DNA of 64,000 bases, taken from contig MNCI01025042.1 in assembly GCA_015680685.1 (NCBI GenBank), forward strand, positions 578,649-642,648, given 5' to 3'. This document shows, one piece after another, positions 10,160 to 20,139 of this stretch. A program made the position numbers and the translations under genes. How positions within the stretch are numbered: the first letter of the stretch is position 1; each line of letters starts with the position of its first letter. The stretch comes from Gnetum montanum. Taxonomy: Eukaryota; Streptophyta; Gnetopsida; Gnetales; Gnetaceae. Below the pieces are notes generated by a model. The model did no database searches and had not been told where the DNA came from. It was given only the letters and a program-made list of their open reading frames with translations.

Positions 10160-11342
10160 TGGTGGACTTTTACCGTGATGATCCGATCTGTCCTACGGTC
10201 CCACCCCTTACACTACCCATGGGCCATTCATTACCACATCTGACCAAATACAATGGTCATAGTAACCCCAATGCACATATCATCACATTCCGCACAGAAG
10301 CCATCACGTTGCATTCCTAGCCACATGCCATTCTACGCCTCTTTCCCCTATCGTTCACTAGCAAAGCTCTAGACTAGTACTATGCCCTACCCCGAGCTTC
10401 CATCGAATCCCTCAAGGACCTCATACGCCAGTTTGTGACATGCTTCAAATATAACATCAAACCTAAAGTGACAATCGACAAGCTCCTCCATGTCAGACAA
10501 GGACCCCTGGAGCCCATACTACCCTTCCTCCAGCAATGGAGTGCCACAGCCAATGAAATGCATGAGCTGATCATAGAGACACATCTCTTGGCAATCTTCA
10601 AGTGTGCATTCAATGACTTCATCAAGTCCAAACTACTATACCACATCCCAAAGTCTCTTACCCAGGCCTTTGACAAAGCAAGGGGCATCGAAGAGGCAGT
10701 AAGAGCAAGCAATTACCCATTCTACTTGGCCTACAGGAGACAACATGAAAAACAACAACATGCACAACAACAAATGCAACAACGGCAACCAACACAAACA
10801 GCGCAGGATACACAAGCAATATCAAACGCAACAATCCCAACAATCACCATGCCAACACATGCAGCCAACAGGCCCGTGGCCTCAACACCCCAAGCTACTA
10901 GCTCTAGCTTTGACGACGCCACACAAGCTGCTCCTAGACGTGAGCGCACCCAATGCAAACACATACCCTTGCCGGGAAAACCTTCCCAATTGCTAGAATA
11001 GCTCCTCAATGTTGGTTTGGTCCAATGTAAACACATGTCTGATGATGCCTACATACGCAACTACAACACTGTGAATTGGCAAGTCATCCCACTACAACAT
11101 ACAATGCATGTGTCCCACAACATTTTGACTTGAGTGCATACTGCCACTACCACCAAATGCCTAGACATGACACAGACACTTGTCAAACTTTTCAAAATGA
11201 TTTGCAAAGAATGGCAAAGAAAGGATTGCTCAACGCAATGCAACCTAGCAGTCTCGTACCTTCAACGACTTCTCGAAGCAGGAGACCCTTCATCATAAGG
11301 GCAACATCTAACAATCCATCTGATACAACGTTAAACTGCTAG
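10160..11342 (+). pseudogene. Ty3/gypsy gag (capsid and zinc-knuckle-like region), broken
   Basis: One frame runs from the end of LTR-A to 11,001. It has stops at 10318-10320 (TAG after HS) and about 10,374 (TAG in ALD-YYALP, where Trp is usual in Ty3 gag) and a final TAG at 10,999. It includes SLKDLIRQFVTCFKYN and GPLEPILPFLQQWSATANE, typical of the Ty3 capsid. A Gln- and Asn-rich linker follows. The next frame (11,076-11,342) holds C-x2-H-x4-H-x4-C (CHYHQMPRHDTDTC), a zinc-knuckle-like motif known from Tat-type gag-pro. Gag would coat element RNA. A frameshift between 11,001 and 11,076 separates the parts. Confidence 0.8.
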
Positions 11343-12500
11343 CCACCATCCATCGTGACATTAAACACACAAGTCACTCCGGCGACACCCACACCAAGTC
11401 CAAGTTCCAGTAACTTGGCCACATACAAATAGTCGCAACCCAAGTCACCAACACCTAAACCACAAACCATCCCTAGCTCTACCCCTAGGCCCACTAAAAA
11501 ACAACCCTTATGCATTGCCCCTCCACAAGAGCTCTACATTACGACTCACACAATAGAGGAGGCTCCCACCATGATAAACATAAACGACAACCTCATAGAC
11601 GTACTATCTCATGCACACAATGCATTAAAACATAAGAATGTAACACCTACCTTTCTCAACCTTGTCTTAACATCACCAGAGCATCGCCAAGCATTAGCAC
11701 ACATGCTCACCTCCATCCCTGCTACAGAAAACATGTCTCCAACTGATGACGCCATTCACGTAGCCATTACATCCCCTGTACCACAAGAAACAAACACAAC
11801 GACTCTAACCTTCCACAATAGTGATGTCAAGATCAACCCCAAACAAGGGGAGGTCACACATGCACCATTGAACATTAGTGTAAGCATCAAAAAATACACA
11901 GTACGCAGAGTACACATCGATGATGGTGCAGCAGAAAACATTGTCGCACACTTCGTCATCGAACGACTAGGCCTAACACACAACATTCAATCGACTGAAA
12001 TCAAGTCTCTAAACTCCTTCGATGCAGCATGCGTAGCCATTAAAGGCACAATCCACATTGCCTTCACAATAGGGGACCAGCACCCCACGTTTGCAAACTT
12101 TACAGTCGTCGATAAGATGCCAGGTTTCAACATGATTCTAGGCAGGCCTTGGCTAGCCCAACTAAGGATCATCTCCTCTCCCATCCACCGAGAAATCCAC
12201 CTTCCATACGAGGGTGGTTAAGTTATCATCCATGGTGATAATGTCGCCTCTTCAACTATTCACGACATAGGCATGGTGCAACCTTTAGAAGAAGAGTTTC
12301 TTGGTGGTACACCTATAACAACCAACACAACGCCTAAGGCTAACACACCTGAATGAGTGGTTGAAGCCAACAGCCCCACAGAGGATCCTAAGACTTGCAC
12401 ACTACCTAATCCATGCCTGGTTAGGAAGCAACTACATGACCAAGACTTTCCCTTGGCCAAAAATACGGGTGCCTGGCTACCCTTTTCCTCCACTTGCCAT
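11343..12500 (+). pseudogene. Ty3/gypsy aspartic protease with DDG active site; pol missing after it
   Basis: The open part is 11,571-12,221, with in-frame sequence extending to about 12,500 past TAA at 12,219-12,221 and TGA at about 12,355. The retropepsin signature is RVHIDDGAAENIV (active Asp codon at 11919-11921), then ILGRPWL about 80 residues later. The usual active-site triad is D-T/S-G; here it is D-D-G. Upstream sequence is the low-complexity gag-protease linker. The protease would cleave Gag-Pol. No reverse transcriptase follows, so this copy lost pol, apparently by deletion down to the 3' untranslated region. An isolated hairpin-core relic occurs near 11,355. Confidence 0.8.
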
Positions 12501-12855
12501 GCATTTTGATTTTTGTTTACATTGCACTAGCCTATGCGTTTACATTTTGATCGCTCACTTAGATCATGCATTTTGCTTTGTTTACACATTCGTCAACTAG
12601 TTCACATATTGCAAGAAAAAAAACAAAACAAAACTACAAAAACACATCGCTCGAAAAGGCCTTACGCTAGCTTACGGCCTGTAACGGCTTAAAACTACAA
12701 CTTTTTGCATTGCTTTTCTTTCATTCATACTCTATTTACGACAGGTGTTTCTTGATGTTGTTTTCTTTCTAGTTGATTTTTGCAGGATCTTGCAGACACA
12801 CAACATGACTACGCATGCAGCATCAAACCTTACACAAGCAAGGTAAGCACCAGTC
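12501..12855. other. Post-protease spacer with one isolated hairpin unit
   Basis: No gene is seen. A single hairpin unit at about 12,689-12,710 has arms TGTA/TACA around a core ending TTAAAAC, next to decayed ggccttacg repeats like those of array A. A short segment at 12,786-12,842 is bounded by TTTTTGCAG and AAG|GTAAGC and could be a small non-coding exon. Confidence 0.4.
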
Positions 12856-13335
12856 CGCTATGACTATAAACTGGCACAAACAGTCCTGGCATCACGACTT
12901 AAAACTGATGCCACAGAACAGTCCTGGCATTACGACTTAAAACTGATACCACAAAATAGTCCTAGCGTCATAACTTAAAACTAATACCACATAACAATCC
13001 TAGCAATATGATTTAAAAATGATACCACAAAATCAGTCCTGGCATCATGACTTAAAACTGATACCACAGAATGTCTTGGAGTCATGACAATAAACTGACA
13101 CCACAGAGCTCCATCCGGTATGACACTGAAACTTCCAAGTTTGTCCGCCATGACATAAAACTAGCACGCAGAGTCCACTAAGACTATAAACTAGTTTGCC
13201 TCTTCACAGTCCGCTATGACTATAAACTAGCACTGCACCATCCGCTACGACGCTAAATTGGCACCGTCCAAGGGGTTATGATGTGAAACTAACCCACAAC
13301 AATCCGCTAAGACTATAAACTGGCAACATCATCGA
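12856..13335 (+). repeat. Hairpin array C, fourteen units, before LTR-B
   Basis: About fourteen units sit in a row, each with arms around an 11-base core such as CGACTTAAAAC or TGACTATAAAC. Perfect arms are GGCATCA/TGATGCC, ACTA/TAGT, GCTA/TAGC and GGGTTA/TAACCC; three more have GCTA/TGGC with one wobble. Units 4, 5 and 8 are decayed. The order of unit types near the 3' end (GGGTTA/TAACCC second to last) matches array B, so the arrays are homologous. Confidence 0.78.
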
Positions 13336-14080
13336 CGACCAGGCAATACTTGAAAAGATCTGTTGCTGCAATTGGCTCTTCCCATGCAAGCCTCGGGCGA
13401 GAAGGCAATTGTCTCACAAAAAATTGCTACACAGTTTGTCTCATGGACCTTGATGAAGTTGATGCTATTCATGATCCTGTTTGCTTCGAAATTGCACATG
13501 GTGGCTCCATCTCCTTGGTTTTTTTCAAGTTTAAAGTGCTTAGTTATCCATTTCGTTTGTGGTTTTCTTATCTTCTTGGAGTTGTGTTTGTAGCATGACA
13601 CGCCTGAGGCGTTCGTGCATAGATACACTTCATCATGACGACAAGGTATCACATTCTTCCTGACACACATAACTGGTTAATCAATCCGTTGATAAGTACA
13701 TTCCCAACTCCTGATACATTCCCTATTTTCCCATCATGCCCCCTTATCCTATTCAATTACATACCTCAAATACATTATATCCTGCTCACCTCAAAGCTCT
13801 TGATACACTGTTGCACACTGTGACTCTCTAAGCAGTTACAATGCAAAACACAGTATACGATGCATGACACAAAAAGTAAGCGCTCGAACATGAGCACAGC
13901 ACTAAAAGCAAGCTCTTTCAAAAGAAGAAAGAACAAGAAAAGAAAACATCAAAAACAAAGCAAAAACAAAAGAAAAGAGAAACAAATAAAAAGAAAAAGA
14001 ACAAAAAGATCAAAGAGCAAAATGCATGAAAAAGGTTTTCATGACCCCGTGGACATCATAGACCAAAGACCATTGGCTCT
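13336..14080. other. 3' untranslated region of the gag-pro copy, with an A-rich purine tract
   Basis: 13,370-13,440 and 14,070-14,150 are diverged direct repeats (ggctcttc-ca-gcaagcc, gagaaggcaattgtct), and 8,640-8,700 is a third copy. A long purine tract of A and G with few pyrimidines occupies about 13,910-14,020, just before LTR-B, where a polypurine primer is expected. The Lys-rich frame through it is low complexity and is not called. Confidence 0.5.
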
Positions 14081-15047
14081 TCTCATACAAGCCCCAGGTG
14101 AGAAGGCAATTGTCTTGAAAAACAGTTACACTCATGTCTCAAATGATCATGTTGCACGTCATCGCGTGGCTTTGGCTGTTTACAACGGGCCTCAGTAAAC
14201 ACTCTACGAGAGTTCCATTTCTCCAAAGAACACACTTCCTATGTCTTGGTTCCGAGTCTGCTAAACATTGGCTATTGACTAGGACCAAAGATATGGTTCA
14301 TTCACATGAGAGCATTTCCTCTCCCACAATCCCAGCAGCAATTATAACCCTTGATCAACTCCTAACTTCCCCGGTTACAACCAATCCCCTTGCATCCTGA
14401 ACTACATTTCCCCAAACCTACGTACTTTTAAACACAGTGCGATGACGCCCAGCCATGGGCCAACGGTTAATGCTTGGCACTTGGTTGTTCATGGTGTTTT
14501 GCACTTCATTGTCAATGCCTCTCAGGTGGATTCCTCCAGACGCCAACAAAGAGGGGCCAATGAAACACCACTAATTTCAACCTAGCACTTTGAAATGAAA
14601 ATGACCCAAGCCCTTTCGAAGTTTCGGGAGACAAATTTTGGCTAAGGCATGGAGCTCAAACCCAGCTTGCTCACACTGTGCCCTCAGCGTGAACAACTCC
14701 AACAGCATCAAAATCAAGTCAAAAATAGCCCAATCTAAAGGTGCAAGCCATCTTCAAAAGTCACTGATGTCAACTCCAGACTTCAGCCTCCAAAATTGCA
14801 AGTTTTTGCAGGTCACACTGCAGGGCACGCTATGGTCACGCTGGCAGCGTGAGCCTAGCGTGAGCTGCCAAAAGTGGCTCAAAACAAGTCATTTTCAAGC
14901 TCAATTTCTAGCTCTCAAGATCAATCATCGCCAGACAACAATCGCACTCACGAATCAGGCTTCAAAAATCACAATTTCGAAAAAAATGCATCACTTTCAC
15001 TATGGTCACGCTGCAGGTCACACTGTGGTCACGCTGTACCGTGAGTC

Positions 15048-15161
15048 CAGCGTGAGCACTATTCATCAGCGTGAACACTATTCATCAACATGAATACTAT
15101 TTCTCAACATGAATGCTATTCATCAGTGTAAGCATTATTCATCAGCGTTAGTACTATTCAC
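15048..15161 (+). repeat. 19-bp tandem repeat, six copies, in U3 of LTR-B
   Basis: Six consecutive 19-base units with consensus cagcgtgaacactattcat and no indels. The CAGCG start echoes the flanking cagcgtgag motifs. It occupies the U3 position that holds palindromes in LTR-A. Confidence 0.85.
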
Positions 15162-15662
15162 GCCTAGACAAAAGCACTCCAAATGCACGCTAAGGACACA
15201 CCAGGACCAAATCAACTCACGCTAGGATCCCTGGTGAAGCAAAGATGCCTCAAACAACCACAAAACCACTCAAATCAACATCCCGCAATAGTCAATTTAG
15301 GGACCGAGAAATTTCAAGCGAGCCAAAGTCAGTCCCTCTTAATTTTCTTGGTAAATTTTCACCATTTGTAAGCTTGTCAAGCTCTTACGCTCCAATCTGT
15401 GGGCATGAGCTAGCTTGTGTAAACCAACGCACGTTGTAAGATACAATGCACTTGGTCAAAAACGTAGCCTGCCTACACACAACCAACTCACACACAGCTG
15501 CTGTCCATCGGACACGTGTCACAAGATCCACTTTCCTCTCATCTCCCAACCGTTGATTCCTTTCTCAAATTCCGCACCCGAGCCCGACCCAGCCTTATAA
15601 ATACCCTGTCAATTCACATAAACGGGGTTGGCAATTTTGAAGGTTGATGGCTTAGGAAACTC

Positions 15663-16626
15663 AGACCAGCAATCCTTGGGCACTCAACACACTTGACTCC
15701 TGGCATCCAAGCGCCTTCTGAAACACATCACCCCAGGGCTTGACGCTTGACCTGCCATCCACACATGCAGCTACGCTTTGATCGGTGCACATCTTTTCTA
15801 AGCAATACAATACAGTTCGTTTTGCCAACCACTATTCTATTTACTCTGTTTTACACTCAGTTTATTTTTTGTTTACGTTTTGATTACTATACCAGCTTCT
15901 GCATGTGTTTCTGTTTACATTTTGTACATGTTGTTTACGTTTTAAAACATTAGTTACGATAACCCCAGCGCAAGCCATAGTTTACGCTTGGAGAAGTCCT
16001 TGGTTGATTTGCGTGCAAACCATCCAAGACACTCTACCTTCGTTTCCTTTTCCAACTTGCCCTCAAGCGAAGGCAGGGTCAACTGTGTCTGCCCGACGAT
16101 CTTTCGGTGTTTGTTTTCCTTCCAGCCTTACATCGACAATTTAGGTTAGTACAGGACCAACAACCCTTGGGCACTCGGGCACACTTGACTCCTAGCATCC
16201 AAGCACTTTTGAAACACATCACATCACCCCGAGGCTTGGCGCTTGACTTACCATCTACACGTGCAACTACGCTTGATCGGTGCACATCTTTTCTAAGCAA
16301 TATAATACAGTTCATTTTGCCAGCCAATATATTTGTTTACTCTGTTTTGCATTCAGTTCATGTTTTTTTTGCAATACTGTTCTGCATACGTTTCTGTTTA
16401 CATTTCGTGCGTACTGTTTACGTTTTAAAACATCAGTTACGGTAACCCCAGCGCAACGCTGGGGGAAGTCCTTGGTTGATTTGCATGCAGAGCATCCAAG
16501 GTACTCTACCTTCGTTTCCTTTTCCATCTTGCCCTCGGGCGAAGGTAGGGTCAACTGTGTCTGCCCGATGATCTTTCGGTGTTTGTTTTCCCTTCCAGCC
16601 TTACACCAACGATTTAGATCAGTACA
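15663..16626 (+). repeat. Tandem duplication of the U5 region of LTR-B (period about 495 bp)
   Basis: Unit 1 (15,663-16,153) and unit 2 (16,154-16,626) run in parallel from ccttgggcactc through gcacatcttttctaagcaat (15,787 and 16,282) to ccttccagcc and GTACA. LTR-A has one copy. Divergence between the units is moderate, so the duplication is not recent. Confidence 0.85.
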
Positions 16627-16743
16627 AACATGACCTATACTTAAACCATACTACTTGGGATCACCATAAAGCATGATCTAGATTCAAATCTTCTCCCTAC
16701 CTAATGTACAAAAACCACTCCCAATCCCCTTGATCTATCATAC

Positions 16744-17655
16744 ATGTATGTTTTGTAGATTTTGGGCCTAAAGAAGATGTCTTGCAAGGCTAGGAGATGT
16801 CTTGGCTAAGATCTAAGAGTGACAGAAGATATTTGGAAATCAAAGGAGACTTCTTACTATAAGTACTAAAGTCTCAAGAAAGATATCTTTTCTAGGAGAA
16901 GATGTCTTAGAGGAGATGTCTTCCCAAACCTAAAGATCTCTTGGGTAGGACATCTTTCCATAACAGGAGACATCTTGGCCTAAGAGAAGACGTCTTTCCC
17001 GAGATATGTGTTGACATAGAAGATGTCTTGTAAAGATCAAAGACAACCTATACAACTTGGAAAACTTCCAAAAACACCCATCCCAATTTAGGAAACAACC
17101 AAAAGAAAAAGGATAAAAACAACCAAGGAGAAGGTGAGAAGATTTGGGAAACATCTAAAGAACTTCAAGTTGAGTTGAGAAAATGTTTCTAAGTTTCTTA
17201 TCTTTTGATTATCCATAAATATTGATGTAATTCATAACTGTTGGTACCTTGACCATGAGTAAGAGAGAGAGCTCATAACAAAAAAGAGATTATGCAAGAA
17301 GAGATCTTGTGCAAGGACATTGAGTAAGAGGCAAAGGAGACCACGTGAGAGATTAAGAAAATATTTTATAAGTATCTTGTCTTAAGCTTTGGCTCCATGG
17401 TTAGCAATTGAGGATTGAGAGAGGACATGTGTGACCTCTAAGATCCTTAGGAGAGTTGTGCATTAAGCTTGGCTTCTACTCTTTGATATATCTTCTCTAT
17501 ATTTTGAGATTTTTCTTAATATAAGGAAGGTTTTCTCCATTTCATTGCGTTGTTCTTGTTTTCTAGGCTAGATCTGCTTGAAAGTTTGGGAAATGGATCC
17601 TCTTGGGATCTATTGAGGTAGCCCCTCCTATACCAGATTAGTATTAGAGCCTTAG
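16744..17655 (+). mobile_element. 5' LTR and primer-binding site of another LTR retrotransposon, truncated
   Basis: A region with recurring gaagatgtctt and ggagacatctt motifs (U3-like) is followed by a decayed initiator-tRNA-Met primer-binding site: tagtattagagcc at about 17,640-17,652, close to the usual TGGTATCAGAGCC. A gag-like ATG follows at 17,731. The LTR start at TGTATG (about 16,744) is a guess. A paired 3' LTR was not found. Confidence 0.5.
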
Positions 17656-17730
17656 ATTTAGAGGAATCCACACATCTGCATTTGGTTTGGAGGGATCCAC
17701 ACTTATATTAGATCAAAATTTCTTTTTGTT

Positions 17731-17890
17731 ATGGCTTCTAAGCAAACGACTAATCAAGATCTTGAATAAGAGATTCAAGAGCTCAAAGACTTCTTTAAGG
17801 CTTTTGCAATTGAATTATAAGAAGTTGTTCCCAAAGTAAAGACTATCAAACACCAAGATTTTGAAGAAGATTCAAGAAGAAGTGATGAGT
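17731..17890 (+). pseudogene. Start of an LTR-retrotransposon gag, truncated
   Basis: After the primer-binding site an ATG opens a reading of MASKQTTNQDLE, a stop, then EIQELKDFFKAFAIEL, a helical, charged N-terminus like many plant gag proteins. It has at least two stops and ends abruptly near 17,890, where an unrelated repeat begins. Confidence 0.4.
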
Positions 17891-17949
17891 GATAATTATA
17901 CAAGTTGTGTTAACAAACATGCATTGACATAGCCTCTTTGATGTATCCC

Positions 17950-18720
17950 TATCACTGCATGGTCAAATGCATTGGCGCTGACACAGGCAAGGCCTATATA
18001 AATGCACTTACCACCTGCATTTATGACACTTAGAATTCATAGTATAGCCAAGTTCTTATAATTTTTTCTTCCCAAGAGTTGGAATATTTTCCCTCTAAGT
18101 GCATGCAATATGAATTTCCTAAACACATTGTATGGTGCTCTATTTGAATGCCTATGTACCGAAACACATTGGCATGAATGGTAATAAAGTTAAAATTTCC
18201 TACATTTATTACAACACTTAGATTAGCATACTCTTTACATTCAATGGTTTACTTTTAATGTAATTTACATTTAAGGACTTAAATAATTAATGTAAATACT
18301 CATAAATATGTGAGTACAACCACTTTGAGCTTAACATATTGTGCTTTGTAATTAAAGTACTGGATATTTGGTACAACCAATAATAATCACTCGGTAACTT
18401 AGTATCATTAATACTAGTTCAATATATGTACAAGAAGTTTGAACAGTAACTCTATGTTAGGATAGTTACTAATTAACTTAGCTGGTTAGTTAGATAATTA
18501 TTTGTTAAATCTTCATTCATTCATCTAGCTATTAGGATAAAAATATATAAACAAATACTTATAAAAATATATATCATGTGCTTTAACTCACATTTAACCA
18601 TACATACTAATAACACAAGTGTGAGTTAAGAAGACAACAATCATACAACTCCACGATTCACTATTTAGGACTATACGCAAACTTAGGAAACTAAGTCTAC
18701 AAAATTTAATCAAATTGCTA
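17950..18720 (+). repeat. LTR-like dispersed repeat, copy 1
   Basis: Shares order and motifs with 36,520-37,260: gcctatataaatgcac, gcatttatg-cac, a tctaagtgc/tgcaat block, ggtaacaca and a closing cacaagtgtgagttaagaag. The TATATAAAT box and the absence of coding suggest a solo or orphan LTR. No clear TG-CA ends or flanking duplication were found. Confidence 0.5.
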
Positions 18721-20139
18721 GTAAACACTTGTGATCTATATGATTGAGTGTAGGGGATAACCACTACCTATCATTGGTGTCATTCCTAAGGACTTACTTT
18801 AGCTAAGTGCATTGATTAGGAATAGACTGTGAATTTATATAAAGACATTGTAAAGATAAAACAACAATGATCCACCATTATCAAAAAACAGAAATAATTA
18901 TGAAGTTAAAATATCAAGGGTATGCTAATTTTAGACATAAGTAACATGACTTCTTCTCACAACAACAAATCTCCATCAAACATAAGGGAATCCAATCAAT
19001 GGCAAGAGGTACCAAAGAAGCCCCAACAACTTGAAGATGTCTATCCCCCTCCGAATCATTATAATCCAAATCTCACTTCCATCCTTCATTAAGATGAATA
19101 GTTGTTCAAGGAATATGGAAGGAAACATTGTGTTGCCTCCTGATTGATCTATTCTTGCCATGTTGATGTCCAATCTCATCAAATTAGGCATTACAGTACT
19201 CAAGCCTGAATATGATGTCCTAGACCACACATATAGGGAATATTAGCCTACATATGTCCAACTTAAGAAAGAGCAACACATGGAAGTGCTATGAGGCCTC
19301 TAAGGATAAAGGGGTCCCAACACTGTCGTTTTTACAAATGTAAAGGGAGGGTCCAAATTTCTTTTTGGCTCAAAGATACCTATGGGTTGCTATGGAGAAC
19401 TATAAATTTAACTCAATATACTTATACCATGTGACTACAAGGTAAGTACATTTCACTATAGTGAGATAAAAAATCAAGTTGAACTGAAAACAACTTATCC
19501 ACGTGATTGAGGCATCAACTCTTTTACAATGAAAGTTATGAGGATGATAAATGAACTTGAAGACAAGAATGTCTATCATCCATTTCGAATTTAAAAATCT
19601 TTCTAGCTCAAAAAAACACACATATTTCCAACTTACCTTTATAAATGTCTTATTTCATATGACTTTTGATAGTAGATAGTTAAAATAGAACTTTATAACT
19701 CAAGAATTGCCCATCAAAATTGAACCCATAGTTCAAGGTTTCCAAATTAAGAATCTTACCACTAGAGCTAACACCCACCTATTGACTTTTGATAGTTGAG
19801 AACATTTGAAATATAGATACACCCCAAGACATAATTAAATTAGAAGTTTATAACTCAATATTGCCCATTGGCATCAAACCCATACTTTTGAATCAAGAAT
19901 CTTTCCATTAGGCTACACCTATTGACTTGCAATAGTTGAAATCAATTCTTCTAATTTTCATGGAAACATTCAAGTTAACAATTCACGAAAAGAACCTCAT
20001 CCTCATCCATGTGGACCTCCCTACTCTTAAGCAAGGTGATATCAAGGCAAAATGATAAAAACATATCTAGTTCATATATTGAGTTACACTTGAGAGATAC
20101 ATGCAAATTTATAAAAAATTTAAATTACTTATAAAAGTT
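18721..20139. other. AT-rich stretch, no gene recognised
   Basis: Short frames only. Parts at about 19,660-19,960 resemble the dispersed repeat with acaccccaagacat that recurs at 52.6, 53.4 and 62.4 kb. Nothing supports a host gene. Confidence 0.4.

Larger units (their letters stand above)
14081..16626 (+). mobile_element. LTR-B of the Tat-like element, with duplicated U5
   Basis: Order and spacing match LTR-A: cgagtctgctaaaca, ggccaatgaaacacca, then TATA and U5. The TATA-like TTATAAATA is at 15595-15603. Where LTR-A has palindromes, LTR-B has cacgctg/cagcgtgag repeats and a 19-base tandem repeat. The U5 part is present twice (15,663-16,153 and 16,154-16,626), each ending GTACA. The 5' limit is uncertain because three similar starts exist (13,387, 14,085 and the LTR-A start). 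Confidence 0.6.

Noticed and set aside
13860-14040. Lys-rich ORF (KRKHQKQSKNK style)
   Set aside because: It runs through the A/G tract before LTR-B and is low complexity; a primer tract explains it better.
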